Source: Burkholderia puraquae (lineage in GTDB: Bacteria > Pseudomonadota > Gammaproteobacteria > Burkholderiales > Burkholderiaceae). Taken from it: a stretch of 64,000 nt of DNA. Shown piece after piece: positions 18,383 through 27,057 of this stretch. The stretch is taken from the NCBI RefSeq assembly GCF_002099195.1, contig NZ_NBYX01000010.1, positions 1 to 64,000 of the forward strand. Direction: 5' to 3'. Every line of letters starts with the position of its first letter. The first letter of the stretch is position 1. A program made the translations under genes and the position numbers. The notes under the pieces were generated by a model. The model ran no database searches. It saw only the letters and a program-made list of their open reading frames with translations, and was not told the DNA's origin.

Positions 18383-21136
18383 TCAGTGTGCCTCTTCCCA
18401 GTTCGCGCCGGCACCCACTTCGGCAACCAGCGGCACCTTCAGCTTCGCCACGCCGCACATCATTTCCGGCAGTTTCTCGCGCACCAGCGACAGCTCGCCG
18501 TCGGGTACCTCGAGCACCAGTTCATCGTGCACCTGCATGATCATCCGCGATGCAAGCTTGTCGCGCGTGAGCCAGTCGTCCACCGCGATCATCGACAGCT
18601 TGATCAGGTCGGCCGCCGTGCCCTGCATCGGCGCATTGATTGCCGCGCGCTCGGCCGCCTGGCGGCGCGGGCCGTTGCCGCCGTTGATCTCGGGCAGCCA
18701 CAGGCGGCGACCGAAAACGGTTTCGACGTAGCCCTTCTCCTTCGCGATCGCGCGCGTGTCTTCCATGTACTGCGCGACGCCCGGGTAGCGGGCGAAATAA
18801 CGGTCGATATAGAGCTTCGCCGCATCGCGCGTGATGCCGAGGTTCGACGCGAGCCCGAACGCGCTCATCCCGTAGATGAGCCCGAAGTTGATCACCTTCG
18901 CGATCCGCCGCTGGTCGGAATTGACCTCGAGCGGCGTCACGCCGAACACCTCGGCGGCCGTCGCGCGGTGGATGTCCTCGCCCTGCGAGAACGCACGCAG
19001 CAGGGATGCGTCGCCCGAGATGTGCGCCATGATCCGCAGTTCGATCTGCGAATAATCGGCCGACACGATCCGGTGGCCCGGCGACGCGATGAACGCCTCG
19101 CGGATCCGCCGGCCTTCGGCCGTGCGCACCGGAATGTTCTGAAGATTCGGATCGTTCGACGCAAGGCGGCCCGTGACCGCGACGGCTTGCGCGTAATTCG
19201 TGTGCACGCGGCCCGTGGCCGGGTTCACCATGCGCGGCAGCTTGTCGGTATACGTCGACTTCAGCTTCGACAGCCCGCGGTGCTCGAGCAGCAGCTTCGG
19301 CAGAGGGTAATCCTCGGCCAGTTTCTGCAGCACTTCTTCGTCGGTCGACGGTGCGCCGCTCGGCGTCTTTTTCACGACCGGCAACTGCAGCTTGTCGAAG
19401 AAGATCTGCCCGATCTGCTTCGGCGAGCCGAGATTGAATTCGCCGCCCGCCAGCTCGTACGCCTGCGCTTCGAGCTCGATCAGGCGCGTCGCGATTTCGG
19501 TGCTCTGCGCCTGCAGGCGTGCGTTGTCGATCAGCACGCCCGTGCGCTCCATCTTGCGCAGCACGAGCGACACGGGCATCTCGATCTCGCGATACACGCG
19601 CTCGAGGCCCGGTTCGCGTGCAACCTGCGGATACAGCACGTGGTGCAGTTGCAGCGTGACGTCCGCATCTTCAGCCGCGTACTCCGCGGCCTGCGCGAGC
19701 GCCACTTCGTCGAAACCGATCTGCTTCGCGCCCTTGCCGGCCACGTCTTCATACTTGATCGTCTTGACACCCAGATGACGCAGCGCCAGGCTGTCCATGT
19801 CGTGCGTGCGGTGCGATTCGACCACGTACGATTCGAGCAGCGTGTCGTGCTCGATGCCGTTCAGCGCGATGTCGTAGTTCGCGAGCACCTGCGCATCGTA
19901 CTTCAGGTGCTGGCCGACCTTCTTGCGATCGGCCGATTCGAGCCACGGCTTCAGCCGCGCGAGCACTTCGTCGAGCGGAAGCTGTTCGGGCATGTCGGGG
20001 CCGCGGTGTGCAACCGGCAGGTATGCAGCCTTGCCCGGCTCGACCGAGAACGACAGGCCGACGAGCCGCGCCTGCATCGGGTCGAGCGACGTCGTCTCGG
20101 TGTCGAGCGCGGTCAGCGCGGCCGCGTTGATCTTTGCGAACCACGCGTCGAATTGCTCCCAGGTCTGGATCGTGTCGTATTCGCGGACGATGTCGGCCGC
20201 CACCACCGGCGCCGGCTCGCCTTCCGCCGCATCGGCACCGCCGCCTTCCGCCGGTGCGCTGTCGACTTCGCGCAGCCAGGTCTTGAAGCCGTAGCGCGCG
20301 AAGATGTCGCGCATCAGGTCGCGTGCTTCGCCGTCGGTCTTCAACGACGCTTCGATCGATTCGAGATGCGGCGCGAGATCGCAGGCCGTCTCGACGGTCA
20401 CGAGCGTGCGGCCGAGCGGCAGGAAATCGAGTGCGCGGCGCAGGTTGTCGCCGACCACGCCCTTGATCTCGGCCGCATGCTCGATCACGCCGTCGAGGCT
20501 GTCGTACTGCGCCAGCCATTTCACGGCCGTCTTCGGCCCGCACTTCTCGACGCCCGGCACGTTGTCGACGGTGTCGCCAATCAGCGCGAGGTAGTCGATG
20601 ATGCGCTCGGGCGGCACGCCGAACTTCGCGATCACGCCGTCGCGGTCGAGCGTCTCGTTGGTCATCGTGTTGACGAGCGTGACGTGGTCGGTGACGAGCT
20701 GCGCGAGATCCTTGTCGCCCGTCGACACGATCACGTTCATCCCGTGCCGCTCGGCTTCGCGCGCGAGCGTGCCGATCACGTCGTCGGCCTCGACGCCTTC
20801 GACCATCAGCAGCGGCCAGCCGAGCGCACGCACGGCGCCGTGGATCGGTTCGACCTGCAATGCAAGATCAGGCGGCATCGACGGACGGTTTGCCTTATAG
20901 TCGGCATAAAGGTCGTCACGGAACGTCTTGCCCTTTGCATCGAACACGCAAGCGCTATACTCTGCACTGACTTCCTTGCGCATACGGCGCAGCATGTTGA
21001 TGATTCCGTAGAGCGCTCCGGTCGGCTCCCCGCCAGGGCCACGCAAATCAGGCATCGCATGGTAAGCCCGATACAGATAGCTCGAACCGTCAACCAATAG
21101 CAGGGTCTTACCTTCCAGATTTCGTTCTTCAGGCAT
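18383..21136 (-). CDS. polA: DNA polymerase I
   Basis: A 917-residue protein with three domains: the 5' nuclease (LLLVDGSSYLYRAYHAM at the N-terminus, then DADDVIGTLA-like SVEADDVIGTLAREA), the 3'-5' exonuclease with Exo I residues Asp345 and Glu347 (LDTETTSL), and the polymerase with motif A Asp694 (SADYSQIEL), motif B (RRIAKVINFGLIYGMSAFG) and motif C Asp871 (VHDELVLE). Proofreading therefore looks intact. It fills gaps in excision repair and replaces Okazaki primers. The ATG at 21136 faces the divergent LOG gene whose ATG is at 21138, so polA's promoter must lie inside that gene's coding sequence unless transcription is leaderless. Confidence 0.97.
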   Translation of the reverse strand: MPEERNLEGKTLLLVDGSSYLYRAYHAMPDLRGPGGEPTGALYGIINMLRRMRKEVSAEYSACVFDAKGKTFRDDLYADYKANRPSMPPDLALQVEPIHGAVRALGWPLLMVEGVEADDVIGTLAREAERHGMNVIVSTGDKDLAQLVTDHVTLVNTMTNETLDRDGVIAKFGVPPERIIDYLALIGDTVDNVPGVEKCGPKTAVKWLAQYDSLDGVIEHAAEIKGVVGDNLRRALDFLPLGRTLVTVETACDLAPHLESIEASLKTDGEARDLMRDIFARYGFKTWLREVDSAPAEGGGADAAEGEPAPVVAADIVREYDTIQTWEQFDAWFAKINAAALTALDTETTSLDPMQARLVGLSFSVEPGKAAYLPVAHRGPDMPEQLPLDEVLARLKPWLESADRKKVGQHLKYDAQVLANYDIALNGIEHDTLLESYVVESHRTHDMDSLALRHLGVKTIKYEDVAGKGAKQIGFDEVALAQAAEYAAEDADVTLQLHHVLYPQVAREPGLERVYREIEMPVSLVLRKMERTGVLIDNARLQAQSTEIATRLIELEAQAYELAGGEFNLGSPKQIGQIFFDKLQLPVVKKTPSGAPSTDEEVLQKLAEDYPLPKLLLEHRGLSKLKSTYTDKLPRMVNPATGRVHTNYAQAVAVTGRLASNDPNLQNIPVRTAEGRRIREAFIASPGHRIVSADYSQIELRIMAHISGDASLLRAFSQGEDIHRATAAEVFGVTPLEVNSDQRRIAKVINFGLIYGMSAFGLASNLGITRDAAKLYIDRYFARYPGVAQYMEDTRAIAKEKGYVETVFGRRLWLPEINGGNGPRRQAAERAAINAPMQGTAADLIKLSMIAVDDWLTRDKLASRMIMQVHDELVLEVPDGELSLVREKLPEMMCGVAKLKVPLVAEVGAGANWEEAH

Positions 21137-21137
21137 T

Positions 21138-21896
21138 ATGAACAAGAGAAAAGTGATTCCGAGTCTGCGTTCGCTCGCAGATCAAGAACGCGCGACGGCC
21201 AAGAAGGCGCGCGCATCGTGGCAGATGTTCACGATTATGGCAGAGTTTATCGAGGCGACCGAGTACCTGTCGGAGATCCGCCCGGCCGTCAGCATCTACG
21301 GTTCTGCCCGCCTCAAACCCGACACGCCGCACTACAAGCTCGCCGTGCAGATCGCGCGCAAGCTGTCCGACGCCGGCTTCGCCGTGATCTCCGGCGGCGG
21401 CCCCGGCATCATGGAAGCGGCCAACAAAGGTGCGCACGCCGGCAAGGCGCCGTCGGTCGGCCTGAACATCGAGCTGCCGCACGAGCAGGCCGGCAACCAC
21501 TACCAGGACATCTCGCTGCGCTTTCGCCACTTCTTCACGCGCAAGGTCACGTTCGTGAAGAACTCGGATGCGGTGATCGTGATGCCGGGCGGCTTCGGCA
21601 CGCTCGACGAGCTGTCGGAGGTGCTCACGCTGATCCAGACGAAGAAGTCGCGCCTCGTGCCGATCATCCTCGTCGGCAGCGAGTTCTGGCAGGGGTTGCT
21701 GCAGTGGTTCCGCGACCAGCTGATCCCGATGCGCCTCATCAATCCGGAAGACATGGACCTGATGCAGGTGATCGACGATCCCGACCAGGTGCTCGACGCA
21801 GTGCTCGCATTCTACGAGGACAGCGGCGAGGAAGAGGGTTCGGACGAAGACGGCCATCCGCCGCGCCCCGAAGAAGACCGGATGTTCTATCTGTAA
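21138..21896 (+). CDS. LOG/TIGR00730-family Rossmann-fold protein
   Basis: A 252-residue protein with GGGPGIMEAANKGA (86-99) and PGGFGTLDE (150-158), the nucleotide and catalytic signatures of the LOG (lonely guy)/TIGR00730 family. Many members release cytokinin-type bases from their 5'-monophosphates, or act as nucleotide 5'-monophosphate nucleosidases. The N-terminal ~45 residues (VIPSLRSLADQERATAKKAR) and an acidic C-terminal tail (DSGEEEGSDEDG) are extensions beyond the minimal ~190-residue family. Its start is 1 nt from that of the divergent polA. The N-terminus through MFTIMAEFIEATEYLSEIRP looks conserved-protein-like, which supports this start rather than an internal Met. Confidence 0.92.
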   Translation: MNKRKVIPSLRSLADQERATAKKARASWQMFTIMAEFIEATEYLSEIRPAVSIYGSARLKPDTPHYKLAVQIARKLSDAGFAVISGGGPGIMEAANKGAHAGKAPSVGLNIELPHEQAGNHYQDISLRFRHFFTRKVTFVKNSDAVIVMPGGFGTLDELSEVLTLIQTKKSRLVPIILVGSEFWQGLLQWFRDQLIPMRLINPEDMDLMQVIDDPDQVLDAVLAFYEDSGEEEGSDEDGHPPRPEEDRMFYL

Positions 21897-22289
21897 TCCA
21901 TCCGTGGCAGCCGCCGGCCCGACGGCCGGCGTACGGCTTCCCGCGCGGCAGGCATGGCGATCCCGCCGCCTGCCGCGCGTCACTTTGTAACGCGCTGTTA
22001 GTCCCGCTCCGCAGCCGCGCGCCGCCGAATGTCAAATTCGCGCGGCCGGCGCCGTGCGACGCAGCGCAGCCCGCCCTGCCCGCAGCCCGCCATTGTCAAA
22101 TGGTGCGGCCCGATACCCGCTCCCACGCGCCTGCCGGCCGTCAATCCACCGTAACAATCACGCCTCGCCTTTTTCGTCGCGCACCCGCACACTGCATTGT
22201 GTCGGCGCGGCGTTCCCCCCGGTGGAACGATCCCCCGCGCTTCCATCGTGTCGCGCCGGCCCATTCATAACGACCTCACGGAAAAGAAC
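21897..22289. other. Intergenic region without a supported gene
   Basis: About 390 bp between the LOG gene and the small secreted protein. A GC-rich hairpin (GCCGGCC with GGCCGGC near 21910-21930) just after the LOG stop may act as a weak terminator. No T run follows and no protein is recognisable. The right part should contain the promoter of the next gene. Confidence 0.5.
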
Positions 22290-22589
22290 ATGCAACGCTC
22301 GCTGATCGCCCTCGCCTTCGCCGGCCTCGGCCTTACGCTGTCCGGCTTCGCCCACGCCGTCAACGTCGACGTCAACATCGGCACGCCTGCACCGGTCATC
22401 GTTGCGCCCGCACCCGTCGTGGTCGCCCCGGCGCCCGCGATCATCGTCGGCTGGCATGGCGACCGCTACTGGGACGGCCGTCGCTACTGGGAACGCCGGG
22501 AGTGGGAGGATCACCAGCGCTATCGCGGCCGTGACGACCGCCGCGGCTATCACTGCCCGCCGGGACACGCGAAGAAAGGCGAGTGCTGA
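22290..22589 (+). CDS. Small secreted hypothetical protein with Ala-Pro-Val repeats
   Basis: A 99-residue protein starting MQRSLIALAFAGLGLTLSGF and ending its signal peptide at AHA-VN (residue 23). The mature part starts VNVDVNIGTPAP, followed by three near repeats of the form APxPVxVAP (about 34-50). It then has a Trp, Tyr and Arg-rich stretch (YWDGRRYWERREWEDH) and a C-terminal CPPGHAKKGEC with two Cys. It is predicted to be periplasmic or surface-exposed. I do not recognise a domain with known function; similar short proteins are common in Burkholderia. A GGAAAAG element precedes the ATG. Its two neighbours are unrelated. Confidence 0.75.
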   Translation: MQRSLIALAFAGLGLTLSGFAHAVNVDVNIGTPAPVIVAPAPVVVAPAPAIIVGWHGDRYWDGRRYWERREWEDHQRYRGRDDRRGYHCPPGHAKKGEC

Positions 22590-22896
22590 ACGACACCGCG
22601 GTCGCTCGACGCATGGGTCGAAAGCATCGAGCTTCCGCGCACGCTACCTTGAACGGAAATCGACGACGGCTGCCGGGGTAGTCGCGGCGTCGTGCGCCGC
22701 CTGCCGGGCATCATGGAATATTTCGGCGGCGCGACGCCGCGGGCGCCCGGGGAACAGCGGCTGGCGATCAAGCGGCGCACGGATGCGATCGCGATGCTCG
22801 AAGCCGCTCGCCGCGATGCGCGAGACACATCAAAACCTGTCGCACGTTCGCAGCGCCGAACCCGCGTCTTGAGGCTCGTCCGCGACCCGGCGCGTG
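22590..22896. other. Intergenic region between convergent genes
   Basis: About 307 bp between the secreted protein and the convergent LysR gene. I see no terminator with a T run. The frames crossing it have no recognisable protein features. Confidence 0.5.
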
Positions 22897-23829
22897 TCAT
22901 GCCGACGCGTCCGCAAACGAAAGCGGTGCAAGATCCGGATGCGCGCCAAGCCGGGCCGCGAGGAAATCCATCAGCAAACGGCTCCGCCGCGGCAGGTGCA
23001 TGCGCTGCGGCATGCACAGGTGCAGGCCATAGCGGCAGGTCACGTGCCCGGTGAGCAACGGCACGAGACGCCCCTCGCGAATGTGCGCGTGGACCGAATA
23101 GCCGAAGAACTGGCCGATCGCGGCACCGCTCAGCACCGTGTCGAGTTCCGCGTCGATGTCGTTGGTCGCGATGAACGGGGCGATCTGTCGTGTATCGATA
23201 CGGCCGTCGACCAGGAATTCCCACGGAAACGGCTTGCCCGTGCGCGGGTACAGGAACGCGGTGCAACGATGATCGCGCAGTGCGTCGATCGTCCGTGGCT
23301 CGCCGTGGCGACGCAGATACGCAGGCGCCGCGCAGACAACCAATTGCAGATCGGCGATGCGCCGTGCGACGAGCCCGCTGTCGGGCAGATTGCCGGTCCG
23401 CACGGCAATGTCGATCCGCTGTTCGACGATGTCGGCCATGTCGTCGCTGACGATCAGCTCGGCCGTGACGCCCGGCTGCCGGTCGCAGAATTCGCCGAGC
23501 AGCGGCGCGAGAAAGCGCCGGGCCAGCGAATACGGCGCCGCAACACGGATCGTGCCGCTCGCGTGCGCCTGATCGTCGTCGAGCAAGCGCAGCGCGCTCT
23601 CCAGCTCCCCGACAGCGCCGCGGCACTGCGCAAGCAGACGTTCGCCCTCGAGCGTCAGCACGATCCCGCGCGTCGAGCGCTGGAGCAGCCGCACGTTCAA
23701 CAGCGCTTCCAGCGCAGCGACCTGCTTGCTGGCCGCTTGCGGCGTCATGCCCAGCTCGCGGGCGCCCGCGCTGATGCCGCCCGCGGCCGCAATGCGGACG
23801 AATACCGTCAGCGCCTTCAACCGATCCAT
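22897..23829 (-). CDS. LysR-family transcriptional regulator
   Basis: A 310-residue regulator. The N-terminal winged helix (MDRLKALTVFVRIAAAGGIS, then GARELGMTPQAASKQVAALE) binds DNA, and residues ~90-300 form the periplasmic-binding-like effector domain. The recognition helix has AASKQVAAL where many LysR proteins have SQPALSRQI. It is transcribed away from a cupin/SDR/aldo-keto reductase operon. The shared 164-bp gap contains a perfect inverted repeat with a T-N11-A core, the usual LysR arrangement, so it probably controls that operon and itself. The effector is unknown; a carbonyl or alcohol compound would fit the two reductases. Confidence 0.93.
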   Translation of the reverse strand: MDRLKALTVFVRIAAAGGISAGARELGMTPQAASKQVAALEALLNVRLLQRSTRGIVLTLEGERLLAQCRGAVGELESALRLLDDDQAHASGTIRVAAPYSLARRFLAPLLGEFCDRQPGVTAELIVSDDMADIVEQRIDIAVRTGNLPDSGLVARRIADLQLVVCAAPAYLRRHGEPRTIDALRDHRCTAFLYPRTGKPFPWEFLVDGRIDTRQIAPFIATNDIDAELDTVLSGAAIGQFFGYSVHAHIREGRLVPLLTGHVTCRYGLHLCMPQRMHLPRRSRLLMDFLAARLGAHPDLAPLSFADASA

Positions 23830-23891
23830 TCGCAGCTCCCGTCAGGCCCGGCACGCCCGGGCAATCGTCCATGGCATCGCAACGCCTGTCC

Positions 23892-23918
23892 GACCGGTTG
23901 AATCGGCTTCAACCGGTC
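23892..23918. promoter_or_regulatory. Perfect inverted repeat, candidate LysR operator
   Basis: GACCGGTTGAA (23892-23902) and TTCAACCGGTC (23908-23918) are perfect 11-bp arms around a 5-bp spacer. Within it, TGAA-N5-TTCA gives T-N11-A, the LysR box. It lies 62 bp from the LysR ATG and 75 bp from the cupin ATG. Confidence 0.75.
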
Positions 23919-23993
23919 GGGTGCTATTCGCGCGGCACCCTGCTTCGCACAATGGCGCTGTCTTCGATACCCGGCGCCAAACGGCCCGCCGCC

Positions 23994-24452
23994 ATGAACA
24001 CACTTTCATTTTCAGCCGTTTCGCGAACCGTCGTCGCGGCCGCATTGATCGTCGCTGGTTCGACGCGAGTGACCGCACAGGAAACGGATGCGGGCAGCGG
24101 CGTGACCGAGACGGTGCTGCTGCAAACCACGCATGCGTGGGACGGCTCTCGGTATCGCGCCTACCCGTCAGGACAACCGGAGATCACGGTCGTACGCTAC
24201 ACGATTCCGCCGCACGCGGTATTGCCGTGGCATACGCATCCGTCGATCAACATCGGCTACGTGCTGTCGGGCCACCTGACGGCCGTGCGCCGCAGCGACG
24301 GCAAGCGGCAGGCGCTTGGCCCCGGCGACGTGGTGCCGGAAATGGTCGACGGCGCCCATCGCGGCGAAACCGGCGACGAGCGCGCCGAACTGATCGTGTT
24401 CTACGCCGGAACGCCTGGCGCACCCCTGACGGTGCCCGACCGCCAGGACTGA
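23994..24452 (+). CDS. Exported cupin-domain protein
   Basis: A 152-residue protein. The N-terminal stretch FSAVSRTVVAAALIVAGSTRVTAQ looks like a Sec signal peptide (cleavage near residue 29). The mature part is one cupin barrel: motif 1 is WHTHPSINIGYVLSGHL, with His80 and His82 as metal ligands, and motif 2 is GDVVPEMVDGAHRG. Its enzyme activity is unknown; single-domain cupins of this type can be isomerases, dioxygenases or binding proteins. It opens the operon cupin-SDR-aldo-keto reductase, opposite the LysR regulator. No good ribosome site is seen before the ATG. An upstream in-frame ATG at 23871 would overlap the operator, so I reject it. Confidence 0.82.
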   Translation: MNTLSFSAVSRTVVAAALIVAGSTRVTAQETDAGSGVTETVLLQTTHAWDGSRYRAYPSGQPEITVVRYTIPPHAVLPWHTHPSINIGYVLSGHLTAVRRSDGKRQALGPGDVVPEMVDGAHRGETGDERAELIVFYAGTPGAPLTVPDRQD

Positions 24453-24514
24453 GCACCTCGACCACGCGCCGGCTCGTCGGCCGGCGCGTTTCCCTTTACA
24501 TGGAGCCACGCGTC

Positions 24515-25318
24515 ATGTCCGATTCACGAAGCCCGCTAACCTCTCCCGCCACGACGCACCCCCGGCTCGACGGACGCGTCGCGCTCGTCACCGGCGGCGG
24601 CACCGGTATCGGCCGGGCGGCCGCGCTCGCATTCGCACGCGAAGGCGCCCGCGTCGCCGTCGCAGGACGGCGCGCGGCGCCGCTCGACGAAACCGTGCGC
24701 GCGATTGCCGAGCGCGGCGGCGAAGCCTTCGCGATAGTCATCGACGTCGCCTCCGCCGATGGCGTGCGCGCGCTCGTCGACGCAACGATCGGACGCTACG
24801 GCGCATTGCATGCGGCATTCAACAATGCGGGTACGGAAGGCACGTTCGCGCCGATCGTGGAACAGACCGAGGCCGACTTCGACAAGGTGATCGCCACCAA
24901 TCTCAAGGGTACGTGGCTGTCGATCAAGTACGAAATGGAGGCGATGCTCGCGCACGGCGGCGGTGCGATCGTCAATACGTCGTCGTGGCTCGCGAAAGGC
25001 GCGCTTGCCGGCTCGTCGACCTATTCGGCCAGCAAGGGCGCGCTCGATGCGCTGGTGCGCGCGGTCGCGCTCGAAGGCGGCCCGCACGGCATCCGGATCA
25101 ACAACGTGAACCCCGGCATCATCGACACGCCGATGGCGCGCCGTTTCGGCGACGACGAGATGTTCCGCCCGTTCGCCGCATTCACGCCCGCACGGCGGAT
25201 CGGCACGCCCGAAGACGTGGCCGACGCGGCCGTCTGGCTCTGCAGCGACGAAGCGCGCTTCGTGACGGGCGAATCGCTCCTGGTCGACGGCGGCTACACG
25301 ATCGGCGGCATGCGCTGA
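24515..25318 (+). CDS. SDR-family NAD(P)-dependent oxidoreductase
   Basis: A 267-residue classical short-chain dehydrogenase. The cofactor motif is TGGGTGIG (26-33), with NNAG at 103-106 and the catalytic residues Ser157/158, Tyr170 and Lys174 (YSASK). The C-terminal part shows NPGIIDTPMA and GESLLVDGGYTIGGM. GRR at 51-53 after beta-2 suggests NADP(H) preference. GGAG lies 9 nt before the ATG. It sits 62 bp after the cupin gene and 26 bp before an aldo-keto reductase, so the three are probably one operon under the divergent LysR. The substrate is not evident. Confidence 0.92.
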   Translation: MSDSRSPLTSPATTHPRLDGRVALVTGGGTGIGRAAALAFAREGARVAVAGRRAAPLDETVRAIAERGGEAFAIVIDVASADGVRALVDATIGRYGALHAAFNNAGTEGTFAPIVEQTEADFDKVIATNLKGTWLSIKYEMEAMLAHGGGAIVNTSSWLAKGALAGSSTYSASKGALDALVRAVALEGGPHGIRINNVNPGIIDTPMARRFGDDEMFRPFAAFTPARRIGTPEDVADAAVWLCSDEARFVTGESLLVDGGYTIGGMR

Positions 25319-25344
25319 GCGGCGCCGCGCAGGAGAACGAACCG

Positions 25345-26316
25345 ATGGAATACGTGAGACTGGGAAGGTCCGGGCTGAAGGTGTCGAAGCTGTGCCTGGG
25401 CTGCATGACCTACGGCGACCCGTCATGGCGCCCCTGGGTCGCGACCGAGGAGGCGGCCCGCCCTTTCATCCGCTCGGCACTCGATGCGGGGGTAACGTTC
25501 TTCGACACGGCCGACATCTACTCGGGCGGCGAGAGCGAGCGCATTCTCGGGCGCGCGCTGCGCGATTTCGCGACGCGCGACGACGTGGTGATCGCAACCA
25601 AGGCGTTCTTTCCGACCGGCGACGGGCCGAATGCGCGCGGGCTGTCGCGCAAGCATCTGCTCACCAGCATCGATGCGTCGCTGCAGCGCCTCGGCACCGA
25701 TTACGTCGATCTCTACGTGATCCACCGGTTCGATCCGGATACGCCGATCGAGGAAACGCTCGATGCGCTCGACACCATCGTGAGGAGCGGCAAAGCTCGC
25801 TATCTCGGTGCGTCGTCGATGCATGCGTGGCAATTCATGAAGATGCTCGCGTTTCAGAGGCATCACGGACTCGCCCGATTCGTCTCGATGCAGAGCCAGT
25901 ACAGCCTGATCTGCCGCAACGACGAGCGCGACCTGCTGCCGCTTTGCATGGAAGAAGGGGTTGCCTGCACGCCGTGGTCCCCGCTCGGCCGCGGGCTGCT
26001 GGCCGGCTCGCGCGATGCGGCGACGACGCGGGCCGCAACCGATCGGCAAATGGTGTCCTGGTACGACGGGCGCGACGCGGTCGCGGCGACCGTCGATGCC
26101 GTCCGGCAGGTGGCGCAGGCGCGCGGGCTGCCGCCCGCGCGGATCGCCCTGGCATGGGTGCTGCGCCGGCCAGGCATCACCGCGCCGATCGTCGGGTTGT
26201 CGAAGCCGCATCACCTGACCGACGCGCTCGCGGCACTCGACCTGACACTCGACGATCGTGAGACCGCGTTGCTCGAAGCCGCATTCGACCGAACGGTCGA
26301 ACCGGTGCAATGGTGA
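25345..26316 (+). CDS. Aldo/keto reductase
   Basis: A 323-residue (alpha/beta)8-barrel reductase. The catalytic tetrad is Asp54, Tyr59, Lys86 and His127 (FFDTADIYSGG, ATKAF, VIHRFD). NADPH-binding sequences near the C-terminus include APIVGLSKPHHLTDAL. It resembles the YajO/Tas-type AKR subfamily that reduces aldehydes. AGGAGAA precedes the ATG. It ends the putative operon with the cupin and SDR genes; no further gene follows for over 350 bp. Confidence 0.93.
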   Translation: MEYVRLGRSGLKVSKLCLGCMTYGDPSWRPWVATEEAARPFIRSALDAGVTFFDTADIYSGGESERILGRALRDFATRDDVVIATKAFFPTGDGPNARGLSRKHLLTSIDASLQRLGTDYVDLYVIHRFDPDTPIEETLDALDTIVRSGKARYLGASSMHAWQFMKMLAFQRHHGLARFVSMQSQYSLICRNDERDLLPLCMEEGVACTPWSPLGRGLLAGSRDAATTRAATDRQMVSWYDGRDAVAATVDAVRQVAQARGLPPARIALAWVLRRPGITAPIVGLSKPHHLTDALAALDLTLDDRETALLEAAFDRTVEPVQW

Positions 26317-26684
26317 CCGCATCGCCGGCAATCCGATCGAACCAGGATGTCGAAGCCGCGTCGACCATCGCCGCTGCACGACCGCACGCGACCAGCCCTC
26401 GAAATCGCGTGCACGGTCACGCCGACCCGCACTGCAAACCGGGTGACGCACGCCCCGGCGGCACCCGGCACGGCCCGCCGGCTGTCGCGCTTACTGGAAC
26501 GCCACACTCCCTCTAAATCGGGTTCATCGCGGATTACCGGGGAACGCGGCGCGGATCTCGAGGAAGAAGTATTCGTCGTCGCGGCTTGCCGGGCTTGCTC
26601 GGCGCAGTGTTCCCTGGCCTCTTCCTCCCGGGCAGGCTTCGCACATCGTCGGCCGACTGGACGCGCTGATCTTTTGACAAACCG
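26317..26684. other. Intergenic region, nothing recognised
   Basis: About 370 bp between the aldo/keto reductase and the AraC remnant. None of the frames has domain-like features, and I see no clear terminator for the reductase operon. Confidence 0.45.
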
Positions 26685-26858
26685 TCAGCGCAGATCGGCG
26701 CGAAGGTCGCGCACACCGCGCCCCGTCCTCTGGCGCAGGAGCGCGCCCAACGTCGCCCCGTCGATGTAGCCGACCTGAGCGGCCGCGGCTTCCAGGTCCA
26801 TGCCGCCATGGAGCAGCGCTTGGGCGTGCTCCACGCGTAGGTCCTCGAAATACGCCAG
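26685..26858 (-). pseudogene. C-terminal remnant of an AraC/GlxA-type regulator
   Basis: Reading leftward from 26858 gives LAYFEDLRVEHAQALLHGG, then MDLEAAAAQVGYIDGATLGA, LLRQRTGRGVRDLRADLR and a stop at 26685. This is the last ~57 residues of an AraC-type helix-turn-helix domain of the GlxA/FtrA kind (second HTH AAAQVGYIDGATLGALLRQR, then the conserved GRGVRDLR end). An in-frame TGA immediately precedes it, and no upstream half is found. It is not the end of the intact AraC gene at 27058, whose C-terminus differs. It indicates past deletion or insertion in this accessory stretch. Confidence 0.7.
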
Positions 26859-27057
26859 TCAGACGAGAAAAGTGGGACTGTGATGTTCACCCATATGAAC
26901 GCCGTGATTTAGCAAGCTGTCTTTGCCGACAACAGCCCTTGAGGCAAACCGACCCTGGAATCGATGACTGACAGCGCTGCCTGCAGCCGGCCGGTTCCAG
27001 CCGTTCGACACGGCGTTCAACGTCGCTAAAAATATAGTCAGACTTAACGCCTTCTCG

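Noticed and set aside
18284..21100. A 938-codon plus-strand frame opposite polA
   Set aside because: The composition (Arg, Val, Asp, His rich) and complete overlap with polA mark it as a shadow.
22692..23054. A 120-codon plus-strand frame downstream of the small secreted protein
   Set aside because: It overlaps the LysR gene in antisense and has no protein-like features.
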